Shown piece by piece: positions 16,908-25,616 of a stretch of DNA of 64,000 nucleotides. Location: NCBI RefSeq assembly GCF_007746795.1, contig NZ_CP036343.1, positions 2,655,369 through 2,719,368 on the forward strand, in the 5' to 3' direction. The translations under genes and the position numbers were made by a program. Position 1 is the first letter of the stretch. Every line of letters begins with the position of its first letter. The DNA comes from Gimesia algae. GTDB lineage: Bacteria; Planctomycetota; Planctomycetia; Planctomycetales; Planctomycetaceae. The notes under the pieces are model-generated. The model was not told the origin of the DNA, did not search any database, and saw nothing but the letters and a program-made list of their open reading frames with translations.

Positions 16908-18557
16908 TCAGAATTCCAGCTGTTTAACCTTCCGTGAAGCGAGATACGCGGTTAAGACCGTGATTGCAGAAATCGTACCAAATACCGGGGGAAAATGATT
17001 TCCAGAGAGATCAAACTGCCCCTGACTCTCAGCGGTAAACAGATTGTTATAGACATACATCGGGTCGAATTCCATGATTCCAGGAATAGATTCAATGACC
17101 ATGGTACTGATAAAAAAGATCGCTAGCGCCATCACGGCGCCCCGTACAGGCTTTTTCCACCAGCAAACCCCCAACACAGCGAGAGAATACATCATGGCAT
17201 GTAAAACAGGAAAACAGGCGATATACGACCAGCTTAACAGATTTCTGTCATGGATATACTGATTATTAATATAAGGATCCAATGGGGATCGGGAGAGCAT
17301 GTTCCAACCGAGAAGAATGGTAGTGCCATCTAAGACGGTCAGCACAGCGAACAACCCTACCAGATATTTTAACCAGAACCAGTGGTTCATTTTGAGAGGT
17401 CGAGACATCCAGAAATGCCCCAGTCCTGGTGTAAGCTCCGCGGCAAATATTCCCGACCCGACAACCGTCGCCCAGAGTATTCCAATAATCCACATTGCCG
17501 ATGATAGACTATAAACTGTTAACTGTATCGTTCCGCCTTCCGTATAACTACTCGTAAGAATATTCGCAAACGACATCAGACAGGCTAAGGCGAGTCCAGC
17601 CAAAGCTAATGGAACTGACTGTCTCAAATTAATCCAGGTGAGCGAAAAATATTGTCCCCGATGTGGGAACGAAATCCACGAGAAGAAAAGGGGCCAACTA
17701 CAGCGACGCTTCTTTCTTCCTGTGAGATCCAAACTCCGCGTTCCATAACGCTGCGTGAACCAGTAACCCAACCCGCAGAGCATCAGTACATTCAAACACA
17801 ATGGCAACCAGATACGATTTGAAATATCAAGATCACTGAATCTGCCGACTCCATCTCCATAGCCATAAGATATAACCATCGACTGGGGAAACAGCACACC
17901 AATCCAGTCTTCCAGGTAAAACAACCCCGCTCTGGATAACATCACGCGGGCTTCCGTTGGTAGAATCCAGGCAAACGAAATCGCTGCTCCCAGGAAACCG
18001 ATGTGTGATTCTTGTCGTCGTCGCGCACCAGCCAGCACTAGAACCATAAATAAAGCAGTCGCCGATACGGAAGCGACACTGGTAATTTTTGCCAGCAGGA
18101 TCAAGCCTGCCGCGGGTGTCAGACTCGTAAGTTCCCCAATGGAGAAACCGGAAGGGTACCCATCTCGACGCTGAGGAACCTGCTCCAGTATCCCCAAAGC
18201 CAGAAGTAAAGCGAGTATCATTGATCCCAGAAAGATGGGGCCCACGAGAGAAATGATCCCCCCAACCAACCTTATAACCGCCACCCGCGAAAGAGTTATC
18301 GGTAAGGACGAAGTAAACGGAAGAGTGCCTTGCGTGACTTCGCTCAAACAAACCCGCATCGCAAGAAACACGGTCATGAACATACTGTAGACCATACAGA
18401 TCGAACCGAAACGGGCAACCGGTGTGCGATAACCTGAGACCAGTTCATAGATCGTCACATAAACCACACCACACAGAATCCACGCCAGACAGACAAAAAA
18501 GGTCCGCCTGCGTTCCCGCCATTCTTTCCAGACCAGAGACTGTAATTCTAAATCCAT
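16908..18557 (-). CDS. ABC-2-type transporter permease
   Basis: A 549-residue membrane protein with roughly a dozen hydrophobic segments in two halves (about 20-265 and 310-545), the layout of a duplicated ABC-2 permease. It opens with a short cytosolic helix containing WKEWRERR, common in permeases paired with YtrB- or NatA-like ATPases. AAGGAAC precedes the ATG at a good distance. It follows the ATPase gene by 43 bases and the GntR regulator before that, so it is the membrane part of a regulated exporter or envelope-stress pump. Cargo is unknown. Confidence 0.82.
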   Translation of the reverse strand: MDLELQSLVWKEWRERRRTFFVCLAWILCGVVYVTIYELVSGYRTPVARFGSICMVYSMFMTVFLAMRVCLSEVTQGTLPFTSSLPITLSRVAVIRLVGGIISLVGPIFLGSMILALLLALGILEQVPQRRDGYPSGFSIGELTSLTPAAGLILLAKITSVASVSATALFMVLVLAGARRRQESHIGFLGAAISFAWILPTEARVMLSRAGLFYLEDWIGVLFPQSMVISYGYGDGVGRFSDLDISNRIWLPLCLNVLMLCGLGYWFTQRYGTRSLDLTGRKKRRCSWPLFFSWISFPHRGQYFSLTWINLRQSVPLALAGLALACLMSFANILTSSYTEGGTIQLTVYSLSSAMWIIGILWATVVGSGIFAAELTPGLGHFWMSRPLKMNHWFWLKYLVGLFAVLTVLDGTTILLGWNMLSRSPLDPYINNQYIHDRNLLSWSYIACFPVLHAMMYSLAVLGVCWWKKPVRGAVMALAIFFISTMVIESIPGIMEFDPMYVYNNLFTAESQGQFDLSGNHFPPVFGTISAITVLTAYLASRKVKQLEF

Positions 18558-18600
18558 CTGACTGTTCCTTGAAACGAGCCCACTTTTTCAGCAGTATTGC

Positions 18601-19515
18601 TCACACAACGACGGGCATCCCCGCCTGAGGCCAGGCTTGCGTACGACCAATCACAAACGACTCAAAAATTTCATCCAGGCTCAACTCCACAATTTCATGT
18701 TCGATACCCAGTGAATTCAGCTGTTCCACGAACCGTTCCGCTCCGTCGACGGTCACAACGAACTGTGACTCCCACACTCGGACATCCAGTAATCCGGGAG
18801 GAGGCGTGACTCCTGCGATTTCCACTGAATTCAGTACAAAACGTTTGACCTCGGACCGCAGTGTTTCCGTCGCAGACTGTCGAATGATTCTTCCTCCATC
18901 CAGAATTGCGACAGCATCAGCCACTGCTTCGACTTCATCCAGCAGATGTGAGCTGAACAGTACCGTGCGACCCGCTGCCTGCAGATGTTCAATCAGATCA
19001 CGGTTAAATTCTTTGCGGGCAATCGTATCCAGACCGAGAGCGGGATCATCGAGAATCACCACATTCGGCTCATGCGCGAGCGCCAGCGTCAGTCCCAGCT
19101 TGACGTTCTGCCCTTTGGAAAGCCGTTCAATCCGCTGATGCCGGGGAATATCAAACCGCTCCAGATAATCATCCGCCAGCGATTGATTCCACGCGGGATA
19201 AAAGGGATTCAGAAAATGAGTCAATTCCACCGCCGTCATCCAGCCATACATCGTCTGATCTTCCGCCAGATAACCGACCCGGCGACGCAACTCGATCGCT
19301 TCTCTCGTGGGATCGCAGTCATCCACTTGTATTGAACCGGCATCCGGCTTGAGCAATCCCAACAACATGCGAATCAGTGTCGTCTTACCAGCGCCATTTC
19401 TGCCGAGCAAAGCCAATGTCTGCCCGCGGGGAATCTCCAGTGAAACATTTTCCAGTACGACATTCTTACCAAACTGTTTTTGGACCTGATCAATTTTGAT
19501 AGCTGCTACTGACAC
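18601..19515 (-). CDS. ABC transporter ATP-binding protein
   Basis: A 304-residue ABC ATPase. Walker A is GRNGAGKTT (38-46), the signature is LSKGQ, and Walker B reads VVILDDPALGLD, with Asp where the catalytic Glu normally stands. The C-terminal 80 residues are a small domain typical of ABC-2 exporter ATPases. I prefer the GTG at 19515, which has AGGAG about six bases upstream; a TTG at 19548 would add 11 residues without a ribosome site. It lies between a YtrA-like regulator and its permease, all on the minus strand. Confidence 0.9.
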   Translation of the reverse strand: MSVAAIKIDQVQKQFGKNVVLENVSLEIPRGQTLALLGRNGAGKTTLIRMLLGLLKPDAGSIQVDDCDPTREAIELRRRVGYLAEDQTMYGWMTAVELTHFLNPFYPAWNQSLADDYLERFDIPRHQRIERLSKGQNVKLGLTLALAHEPNVVILDDPALGLDTIARKEFNRDLIEHLQAAGRTVLFSSHLLDEVEAVADAVAILDGGRIIRQSATETLRSEVKRFVLNSVEIAGVTPPPGLLDVRVWESQFVVTVDGAERFVEQLNSLGIEHEIVELSLDEIFESFVIGRTQAWPQAGMPVVV

Positions 19516-19560
19516 GTTCGACTCCTGTGAAATAGATGACTTTCCCAATTCTGTCTCGTG

Positions 19561-19983
19561 TTATTGACGCGTTGCTGCTTCTGTTTTTAATTCCCGTTTC
19601 GACTCTGCAATCGAGGTCGTCAACAGCTTTCGGAGTTCAGCCGCGGTGAGTCCGAGCAGTAACCCCTGGTGAACCACTGCGGAAAATTCCCGTTCCAGTT
19701 GCTCCCGTTGCTCCGCCATCTGCTGTCGATTTTCGGAGAAGGCAGCCTGGTGTAATACAAAAGTGCCTTCCCCATGCCTCATTTCCACCAAAGACTCGGC
19801 AGCCAGTCGCTCATAGACACGCACCACCGTGTTGACATTCACCCCCAGCCGCGATGCCAGCTTGCGCACGGAAGGCAGACTATCCCCCGGTTGCAGCGTT
19901 CCAGACAGACAATGTGCCCGGATCTGCTCCATGATCTGCCGGGAGATCGGCGTTGAAGAGCCACGTTCGATTCGGATATGCAT
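19561..19983 (-). CDS. GntR-family regulator, YtrA subfamily
   Basis: A 140-residue repressor: an N-terminal winged helix (about 6-75, with the ISRQIMEQIRAHCLSG and LPSVRKLASRLGVNVNTV segments) and a short helical C-terminal dimerisation tail rather than a large ligand domain, which defines the YtrA group. These usually control an adjacent ABC exporter, as here. The ATG at 19983 is preceded by GAGGTGAG; a GTG at 19992 is less likely. A palindrome overlapping its promoter at 20007-20037 suggests autorepression. Confidence 0.9.
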   Translation of the reverse strand: MHIRIERGSSTPISRQIMEQIRAHCLSGTLQPGDSLPSVRKLASRLGVNVNTVVRVYERLAAESLVEMRHGEGTFVLHQAAFSENRQQMAEQREQLEREFSAVVHQGLLLGLTAAELRKLLTTSIAESKRELKTEAATRQ

Positions 19984-20006
19984 AAAACTCACCTCAAAGA
20001 GTACAC

Positions 20007-20037
20007 AGTACTATAACAGTACTTATTCGGACGTCAA
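20007..20037 (-). promoter_or_regulatory. Promoter with overlapping operator for the YtrA-like operon
   Basis: On the minus strand TTGACG (plus 20032-20037) and TATAGT (plus 20010-20015) are 16 bases apart, a good sigma-70-type promoter. The imperfect 17-bp palindrome AGTACTATAACAGTACT (20007-20023) covers the -10 box, where a bound GntR-type dimer would block the polymerase. It lies 24 bases upstream of the regulator's ATG. Confidence 0.6.
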
Positions 20038-20223
20038 TCTTGATTTATGAGAATCAGCTGCAAATCATTCTTACTATCAATGTGAGAATCACTGTTTCCG
20101 CAAAAAAGACTTGAAGAACGCACAGAGACACCTCATAGTTAACATAAACCTGCCTTGATATTTCCTGCCTTACTTTTGCTCACAGTAATTCGTGAATCAC
20201 GCAGACCCCGACAGGAGTGAAAC

Positions 20224-21471
20224 ATGAGTCACATCAATCGCCGCACCTGGCTGCAACAGGCTTCCGCAGCCACCCTCCCCTGGTTGATGACACAACCTGT
20301 CCCTGCAGCTGGCACCACCAAAAGATCAAAGCTACCAGTTGCTGCTATAGTGACCGAATACACGCCGAACTCGCATGCAGATGTGCTGGTCGGAAAAATC
20401 CTGGAAGGCTTCCAGCAACAGGGAGGCGTCGGTCCTGACTTAAAACTGGCTGCACTCTATACCGATCAGGTTCCCGCGCGGGACATGAGCCGCAGCCTGT
20501 CACGCAAATACAAATTCCCTCTGGCAGGAACGATTGAAGAAGCGATCACGCTCGGAACAGATCAGGTCCAGGTCGCAGGAGTTCTGATTGTCGGCGAACA
20601 TGGCAACTACCCTTTTACACCTGACACGAAACAACACATGTATCCCCGTAAACAGTTCTTTGATGAAATCACAGCCACGTTCAAGAAATATGGCAAGTCG
20701 GTTCCCGTGTATAATGACAAACACATGGGTTATCGCTGGCAGGACGCCAAAGCCATGTACGATACGTCACTCAAAATGAATTTCCCCATGATGGCCGGTT
20801 CTTCCCTGCCCATCGCCTGGCGCAAACCGAGATTAACGCTACCCGATAATTGTGAAATTGAATCCGTGCTGACAATCGGTCGCGGCAACTTTGAAGCACA
20901 TGGCTTTCATTCGCTGGAAGCGCAACAATGTTTAATTGAACATCGCAAAGGTCCGACGGGAGTTGCCGCTGTGGAAACCGCTCAAGGCAAACAGATCTGG
21001 GCAGCCGAACAGGACGGTAAATGGAATCGCGAAATGTTACAGGCAGCGCTGGATGTGATGCCGCATGTTGCGAAAGGAAATTGGAAAGACATTCTGAAAG
21101 ATGACAGCGCCTTCTTTTTCCTGGAACATCAGGATGGTTTGAAAAGTACGGTGTCAATGGCGAATCGTCTCAGTCGGCACTACGCAGTCGCCGTTAAATT
21201 AAAAGGGGAACACAAACCCCAGGCTACCTGGTTCAAACTGGAGCTCAATCCTCCCTTCGGCCATTTTGCCTATCTGCTTCAGGCGATCGAACACATGATT
21301 CATACAGGTGAACCCGCCTACCCGGTTGAGCGTACGCTCCTAACCACCGGCACTCTGGATGCGATTATGCACAGCCTGGCAGCGGACGGAAAACGCATTG
21401 AAACGCCGCAACTAGCCATCGACTACACGCACGTCAGTTGGCCGTATACAAATCAGCCTGCTCAACCCTGA
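20224..21471 (+). CDS. Tat-exported protein of unknown function
   Basis: I do not recognise the family with certainty. The 415-residue protein opens with a twin-arginine signal (RRTWLQQASAATLPW) that ends around residue 36. The mature part starts with a beta-alpha nucleotide-fold-like stretch (LPVAAIVTEYTPNSHADVLVGKILEGF), has VAGVLIVGEHGNYPF (about 119-133) and VYNDKHMGYRWQDAKAMYD, and ends in a mixed alpha/beta region. The fold impression is of an oxidoreductase-like or sugar-related secreted protein common in planctomycetes. AGGAGTG sits seven bases before the ATG. It is convergent with the PLP enzyme, 16 bases away. Confidence 0.75.
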   Translation: MSHINRRTWLQQASAATLPWLMTQPVPAAGTTKRSKLPVAAIVTEYTPNSHADVLVGKILEGFQQQGGVGPDLKLAALYTDQVPARDMSRSLSRKYKFPLAGTIEEAITLGTDQVQVAGVLIVGEHGNYPFTPDTKQHMYPRKQFFDEITATFKKYGKSVPVYNDKHMGYRWQDAKAMYDTSLKMNFPMMAGSSLPIAWRKPRLTLPDNCEIESVLTIGRGNFEAHGFHSLEAQQCLIEHRKGPTGVAAVETAQGKQIWAAEQDGKWNREMLQAALDVMPHVAKGNWKDILKDDSAFFFLEHQDGLKSTVSMANRLSRHYAVAVKLKGEHKPQATWFKLELNPPFGHFAYLLQAIEHMIHTGEPAYPVERTLLTTGTLDAIMHSLAADGKRIETPQLAIDYTHVSWPYTNQPAQP

Positions 21472-21487
21472 CCCGTTCAAATAAACC

Positions 21488-22705
21488 TTATTTCAAAAGT
21501 TCACACAAACGTTGTGCCAGCACGCTGACCTGATCTGCTTTCAGACACAGAGGGTTAATCGTCAGCAGTCCTGCATGCAGACGGGCATGACCGACATAAA
21601 CCGCAGGCGTACCCTCTCTCAATTTCCGGCAGACATCAAAGGCCGTTCCGACTTTGTCTTCTTCAATCTGAATCTCCAGCAGCGGCCAGCGTTCACTGCA
21701 TTCCGGTATTACCAGAGAACAGACAGCGTTCGCATTCTCCCGTTCCAGCTCCTCAGCGATCTGCTCCAGCCAACGGCGGTACTCATGATTCTGCACATCA
21801 TAGGCACCGCAGGAAAACAGTTCTAATGCGGTCAGCAACGCAATGATCTCTTCTTTCGAAACTTTCAGAGAGCGTCCAATCCCGTGCCGGGGAATGCCAT
21901 CGAACATTGTCAGATCAATCAGGTCGGCCGGAGGCTCCCACAACTGCCCATGATCATCCATGTCCAGCATCTGCAGTGCTGCCGAAGAAATCAGTTCCCG
22001 CTTTCCACATAACATGCCTGTCGACTGCGGGCCGCGAATCGCTTTCCCACCACTATAGGCAACCAAATCGGCTCCCGTAGCAGCAATGGCTTTCAGATTG
22101 GATCGTGGAGGCACTTCTCCTGCTGCATCAACGAGAATAGGAATCTCCCGCTGTAAAGCAACTTTAACGACTTCACTTAGCGCTGGCTCTGAATCCGCTG
22201 CATGGACATAGACGATGCCCGCAGTATGCTCATTGATGGCAGCGGCGTATTCCCACGCTTCGGTCCGTCGAACCCCCGCATTGGAAACAATCTCATTAAA
22301 ACCGACTTCCACCAGCCGCGCACCCGAAGCTCGCACCGCATGGTCGTAACCACTTCGCTGTTCCCGCGCGATAATAAACTCATGCGGAAAACTGTCACAG
22401 TGAGGCAGTTGTTCCATCCGCCTCAAATCATGCCGGGCCAATATCGCCGCTGCTCCCAGTGTCAACGCTCCTGCAGCGCCGGAAGTCACCAGGCCGGCTT
22501 CCGTACCGGTATGCTCGGCAATCTTGCGTGAAGCTGCCGCCTGTAGCTGCTCTAACGAAACAGAAACTTCAGACGCCTGTCGAAATGCCTCCAGCACTTC
22601 ATCAGGCATCGGTGCGCCCCCCAGTCGAGTCACGCTGCCACAAGCGTTGATAATTGGCTCCACACCGAAGCGATGATAAATACTCACTAGCGACTCACTT
22701 TCCAT
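21488..22705 (-). CDS. SelA-like PLP-dependent enzyme (DgaE/aminotransferase fold)
   Basis: A 405-residue fold-type I PLP enzyme of the SelA superfamily. The PLP Lys is K221 in YSGGKAIRGPQSTG, with the cofactor Asp at D193 (VDAAGE), and the phosphate-binding stretch is TSGAAGALTLGAAAI. True selenocysteine synthase is longer and needs SelB/SelC, which are not nearby; the D-glucosaminate-6-phosphate ammonia-lyase type or an amino-sugar/amino-acid lyase is likelier. The ATG at 22705 lies inside the end of the serine hydrolase gene (11-base overlap), so the two are transcribed together. A longer frame up to 22882 would overlap that gene by nearly 190 bases and is unlikely. Confidence 0.82.
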   Translation of the reverse strand: MESESLVSIYHRFGVEPIINACGSVTRLGGAPMPDEVLEAFRQASEVSVSLEQLQAAASRKIAEHTGTEAGLVTSGAAGALTLGAAAILARHDLRRMEQLPHCDSFPHEFIIAREQRSGYDHAVRASGARLVEVGFNEIVSNAGVRRTEAWEYAAAINEHTAGIVYVHAADSEPALSEVVKVALQREIPILVDAAGEVPPRSNLKAIAATGADLVAYSGGKAIRGPQSTGMLCGKRELISSAALQMLDMDDHGQLWEPPADLIDLTMFDGIPRHGIGRSLKVSKEEIIALLTALELFSCGAYDVQNHEYRRWLEQIAEELERENANAVCSLVIPECSERWPLLEIQIEEDKVGTAFDVCRKLREGTPAVYVGHARLHAGLLTINPLCLKADQVSVLAQRLCELLK

Positions 22706-23852
22706 ATCTCTGGCGCGCCCAGTTTTTGAAGGCACCCTGCGCTTCTTTCCCTTTCCCGGGGAATCCACCATGCTGCACCATCCAGATCGTAACAATTCCG
22801 TCTTCAGGTCGAATTTCCATATTTGTGGCGTGCGCACCCCCATGTCCGAACCAGTCTGGTCCCACAGCCAGCCCCAGTCCATAGCTCTGCTTGACAGTTT
22901 CGGGAGTCTGTCGCGTTGTCAGTTCTTTAAAAGCAGCTTCACTCAAATAATGTTTGCCCTTGAATTCTCCACCGTTCAGCAGCATCTGACAGAATATCGC
23001 TGTGTCCTGCGCTGTCGAAAACAATCCCCCCGCCGGCATAGGGAAACGGTGCGCGGTATCAGTGAGAGGATAAGTCAACTGGTTTAAGGGGAATTCAGCC
23101 AGATCGGTTTTTGAGGCATCAGGTCGATACGACTTCGCCAGTCGCGCGACCTGTGCTGCATTTGGCCAGAAGGTGGTATCTTTCATTCCCAGTGGATCAA
23201 ATAATCGCTCCTGCATGAAATCTTCATACTTCTTCCCTGACACGACCTCAAGAATCCGCGCCGCCGTATTAATGCCCGCATTTGAATATTGATAATGCGT
23301 TCCCGGCTCAGTCTGCAGAGGCGTCATTGCATAACTCCGGACGGCTGCTTCCAGCGGCAGCGCATCCAGGGTTGGTACTTCCATCACGGACTTGAAGGGC
23401 AGACCACTCACATGATTCAACACTTCACGAATCGTAATCGGATGCGATGGCTTACGGAGCAGTACGTGGTTATCATCTTTTTCTGCAATGACCATCTGTC
23501 CTTTGAATTCTGGTAAATATTTCTCCACCGGGTCATCCAGAGAGATTTTCCCTTCGTCAACCAGCATCATCACTGCTGTTGCCGTCATTCCCTTGGATTG
23601 CGAGGCGATCCAGAACATCGCATCCGCAGGCATCGCTTTTCCACCTTCTAAATCAGCAAAACCGACGGTCTCTACCGAGAGAATCTGATCCTTATCAGCC
23701 ACCAGTGCAACAGCCCCCGCCAGCTCATGCCGATCAACATATGGTTGTAATACAGAGACTGCGGATTCAGGAGTTCCCGCAGATGCGATATTTTGTGGGA
23801 ATACAGTCGCTACCAGAATAAGAATTGTGAGGAATCGAATGTGAGACTTCAT
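22695..23852 (-). CDS. Secreted serine hydrolase, beta-lactamase/class C family
   Basis: A 385-residue exported hydrolase with a cleavable signal peptide (about 1-25). The catalytic SxxK is S84-x-x-K87 (ASQSKG), the second motif is Y-S-N in QYSNAG, and the third is HGG near the C-terminus (FGHGGAH). It resembles EstB-type esterases and D-amino-acid peptidases more than true beta-lactamases. GGAAGG lies before the ATG. Its last bases overlap the PLP enzyme gene, so a shared pathway, such as hydrolysis of an amide or ester outside and lysis of the amino product inside, is possible but unproven. Confidence 0.88.
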   Translation of the reverse strand: MKSHIRFLTILILVATVFPQNIASAGTPESAVSVLQPYVDRHELAGAVALVADKDQILSVETVGFADLEGGKAMPADAMFWIASQSKGMTATAVMMLVDEGKISLDDPVEKYLPEFKGQMVIAEKDDNHVLLRKPSHPITIREVLNHVSGLPFKSVMEVPTLDALPLEAAVRSYAMTPLQTEPGTHYQYSNAGINTAARILEVVSGKKYEDFMQERLFDPLGMKDTTFWPNAAQVARLAKSYRPDASKTDLAEFPLNQLTYPLTDTAHRFPMPAGGLFSTAQDTAIFCQMLLNGGEFKGKHYLSEAAFKELTTRQTPETVKQSYGLGLAVGPDWFGHGGAHATNMEIRPEDGIVTIWMVQHGGFPGKGKEAQGAFKNWARQRYGK

Positions 23853-24155
23853 AAGTGTCCTTCCTCTGTAGGAGTGGTATTTTCAAAACATTAATCTTAC
23901 CGAAAGATCATGTCCAGGGTAAAGCGGGCAGCCTGAACCTGATCGAGCCGTGGTAGTCAAGTAGAGGAAATCCACATCCATTGAACAGCATCACCCGCGC
24001 TTTTTTCCTGAATCCGGGCAATCATGAACAACTGCACTATAGCCGAGACTCTCGTTTTGTCTATGATTGATGTTAGACTGCAGGTTCGCTAATTCGCCTG
24101 CCCAGCGCAATATAGACTTAATAATCCAATTATCAAATCGGAATGAGATAACTTT
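23853..24155. other. Intergenic region between divergent genes
   Basis: This gap of about 300 bases separates the serine hydrolase (minus) from the AAA+ gene (plus) and must hold both promoters. I see no RNA gene, repeat or convincing palindrome in it. Confidence 0.5.
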
Positions 24156-25562
24156 ATGAATCGTCCCACCAATCTGGCGGAACTCCGCGAAAGCGGCTGG
24201 AAGAGTAAAACAGTAAAACGCGAAATTTATGATAATCTCATGCAGGCTTTGCAGGACGGCGATGAGCTCTTTCCCGGAATTGTGGGCTACGACGACACAG
24301 TGATTCCCGATATCGTCCTGGCACTCCTGTCAGAACATGACATGCTTTTCCTGGGAGAAAAAGGGCAGGCGAAAAGTCGTATCATGCGATTACTGATCCG
24401 ATTTCTTGATCCGGAGATCCCCTACCTGGACATCCCGGAATCACCGGTCCACGACGATCCCTACCAGCCGATTACCAGTATCGGAAAAAAGTTTCTAGCG
24501 GATACCCCGGAACACGAAGTCCCCATCGCCTGGTGGCCTCGTGAAGATCGTTACGCAGAACGTCTGGCTCCTGGTACAAAATTCGCCGATGTGATTGGTG
24601 AAATCGACCCGGCGAAACTCGCGCACGGCGAAAGCATGTCTGCGGAAAGTGCCCTGCACTTCGGATTGATTCCCCGCATGCATCGTGGCATCTTTGCCAT
24701 GAATGAACTTCCTGAACTGGATGAACTCGTGCAGGTCGGCCTGTTTAACATTCTGGAAGAACGGGACGTGCAGATTCGCGGTTATCCCATCCGCTTCGAT
24801 CTGGACATGCTGATTCTGTTTTCATCCAACCCGTCCACTTTCAATCGCAGCGGAAAAGTCATCCCGCAGTTGAAAGACCGGATTGGCTCGGTCATTCATA
24901 CGCATTATCCCCGCGATCGCGCCCTGGGGATCGAGATTATGGAACAGGAAGCCAGCGTCGAGCTGGCAGGTGAAGTCCCCGTGGTGGTTCCTTATTTCAT
25001 GCGGGAAATCATCGAACAGATCACCGTTGCCGCCCGGGCTTCCAAATATGTCGACCATGATTCTGGAGTGAGTGCTCGCTTCAGTATTGCCAATTATCGA
25101 ATGATGGTTGCTGCTGCCCGCAGACGGGGTGCCGTGCTCAATGAAAAGCCGGCGGTCCCCCGCATCAGCGATCTGGGACACCTCTACTCTTCCTCACTGG
25201 GAAAACTGGAACTCGATCTAATGGGCGCCAATCAGATGTCCGAACGACAGGTTCTGGATGCCATCGTTGCCCAGGCAATTCAAGATGTCTTCCAGGAATA
25301 CATCGTCGAGCACGGACTGGCAGAGATCGGCGAAATCTTTGCGCAGGGGATCAAAATCGAAGTCGGCAACATGCTGCCTTCCTCCGAGTATGCCGAACGA
25401 CTCAAACGGGTTCCCCCTGTCTGGGATAAAGCCTTCGAAGTCAATGCGTCGGGCGATGAAGCCATCCGGGCCTCCTGTATTGAATTCGTTTTAGCAGGAC
25501 TGTACGCCAACAGCAAGATTTCTCGTTCGCAGGACCATGGCCGTATTGTCTATGAAACTTGA
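24156..25562 (+). CDS. AAA+ ATPase, Mg-chelatase ChlI/MoxR-like
   Basis: A 468-residue AAA+ ATPase. The Walker A is a variant, G67-E-K-G-Q-A-K73-S74, with Ala in place of the last Gly. Walker B is in [13 protein letters not shown], sensor 1 is LFSSNPS and an arginine-finger region follows in PQLKDRIG. The helix-2 insert and C-terminal lid are those of the ChlI/MoxR clade. Such ATPases remodel or insert metals into partner proteins together with a VWA-domain protein, and the VWA gene follows 54 bases later. The client is unknown; no tetrapyrrole gene is near, so chlorophyll-type chelation is unlikely. Confidence 0.88.
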   Translation: MNRPTNLAELRESGWKSKTVKREIYDNLMQALQDGDELFPGIVGYDDTVIPDIVLALLSEHDMLFLGEKGQAKSRIMRLLIRFLDPEIPYLDIPESPVHDDPYQPITSIGKKFLADTPEHEVPIAWWPREDRYAERLAPGTKFADVIGEIDPAKLAHGESMSAESALHFGLIPRMHRGIFAMNELPELDELVQVGLFNILEERDVQIRGYPIRFDLDMLILFSSNPSTFNRSGKVIPQLKDRIGSVIHTHYPRDRALGIEIMEQEASVELAGEVPVVVPYFMREIIEQITVAARASKYVDHDSGVSARFSIANYRMMVAAARRRGAVLNEKPAVPRISDLGHLYSSSLGKLELDLMGANQMSERQVLDAIVAQAIQDVFQEYIVEHGLAEIGEIFAQGIKIEVGNMLPSSEYAERLKRVPPVWDKAFEVNASGDEAIRASCIEFVLAGLYANSKISRSQDHGRIVYET

Positions 25563-25616
25563 GCATACCGATCACTACTATTTCACAACTCTCCTGAGAG
25601 AGATTGAGACACGACT

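Noticed and set aside
21471-21495. A short AAATAA/TTATTT hairpin between convergent genes as a terminator
   Set aside because: Six A-T pairs with a 3-base loop are too weak to support the call.
21488-22705. True selenocysteine synthase (SelA)
   Set aside because: The protein is shorter than SelA, lacks any nearby selB or tRNA-Sec gene, and its neighbour is a secreted hydrolase.
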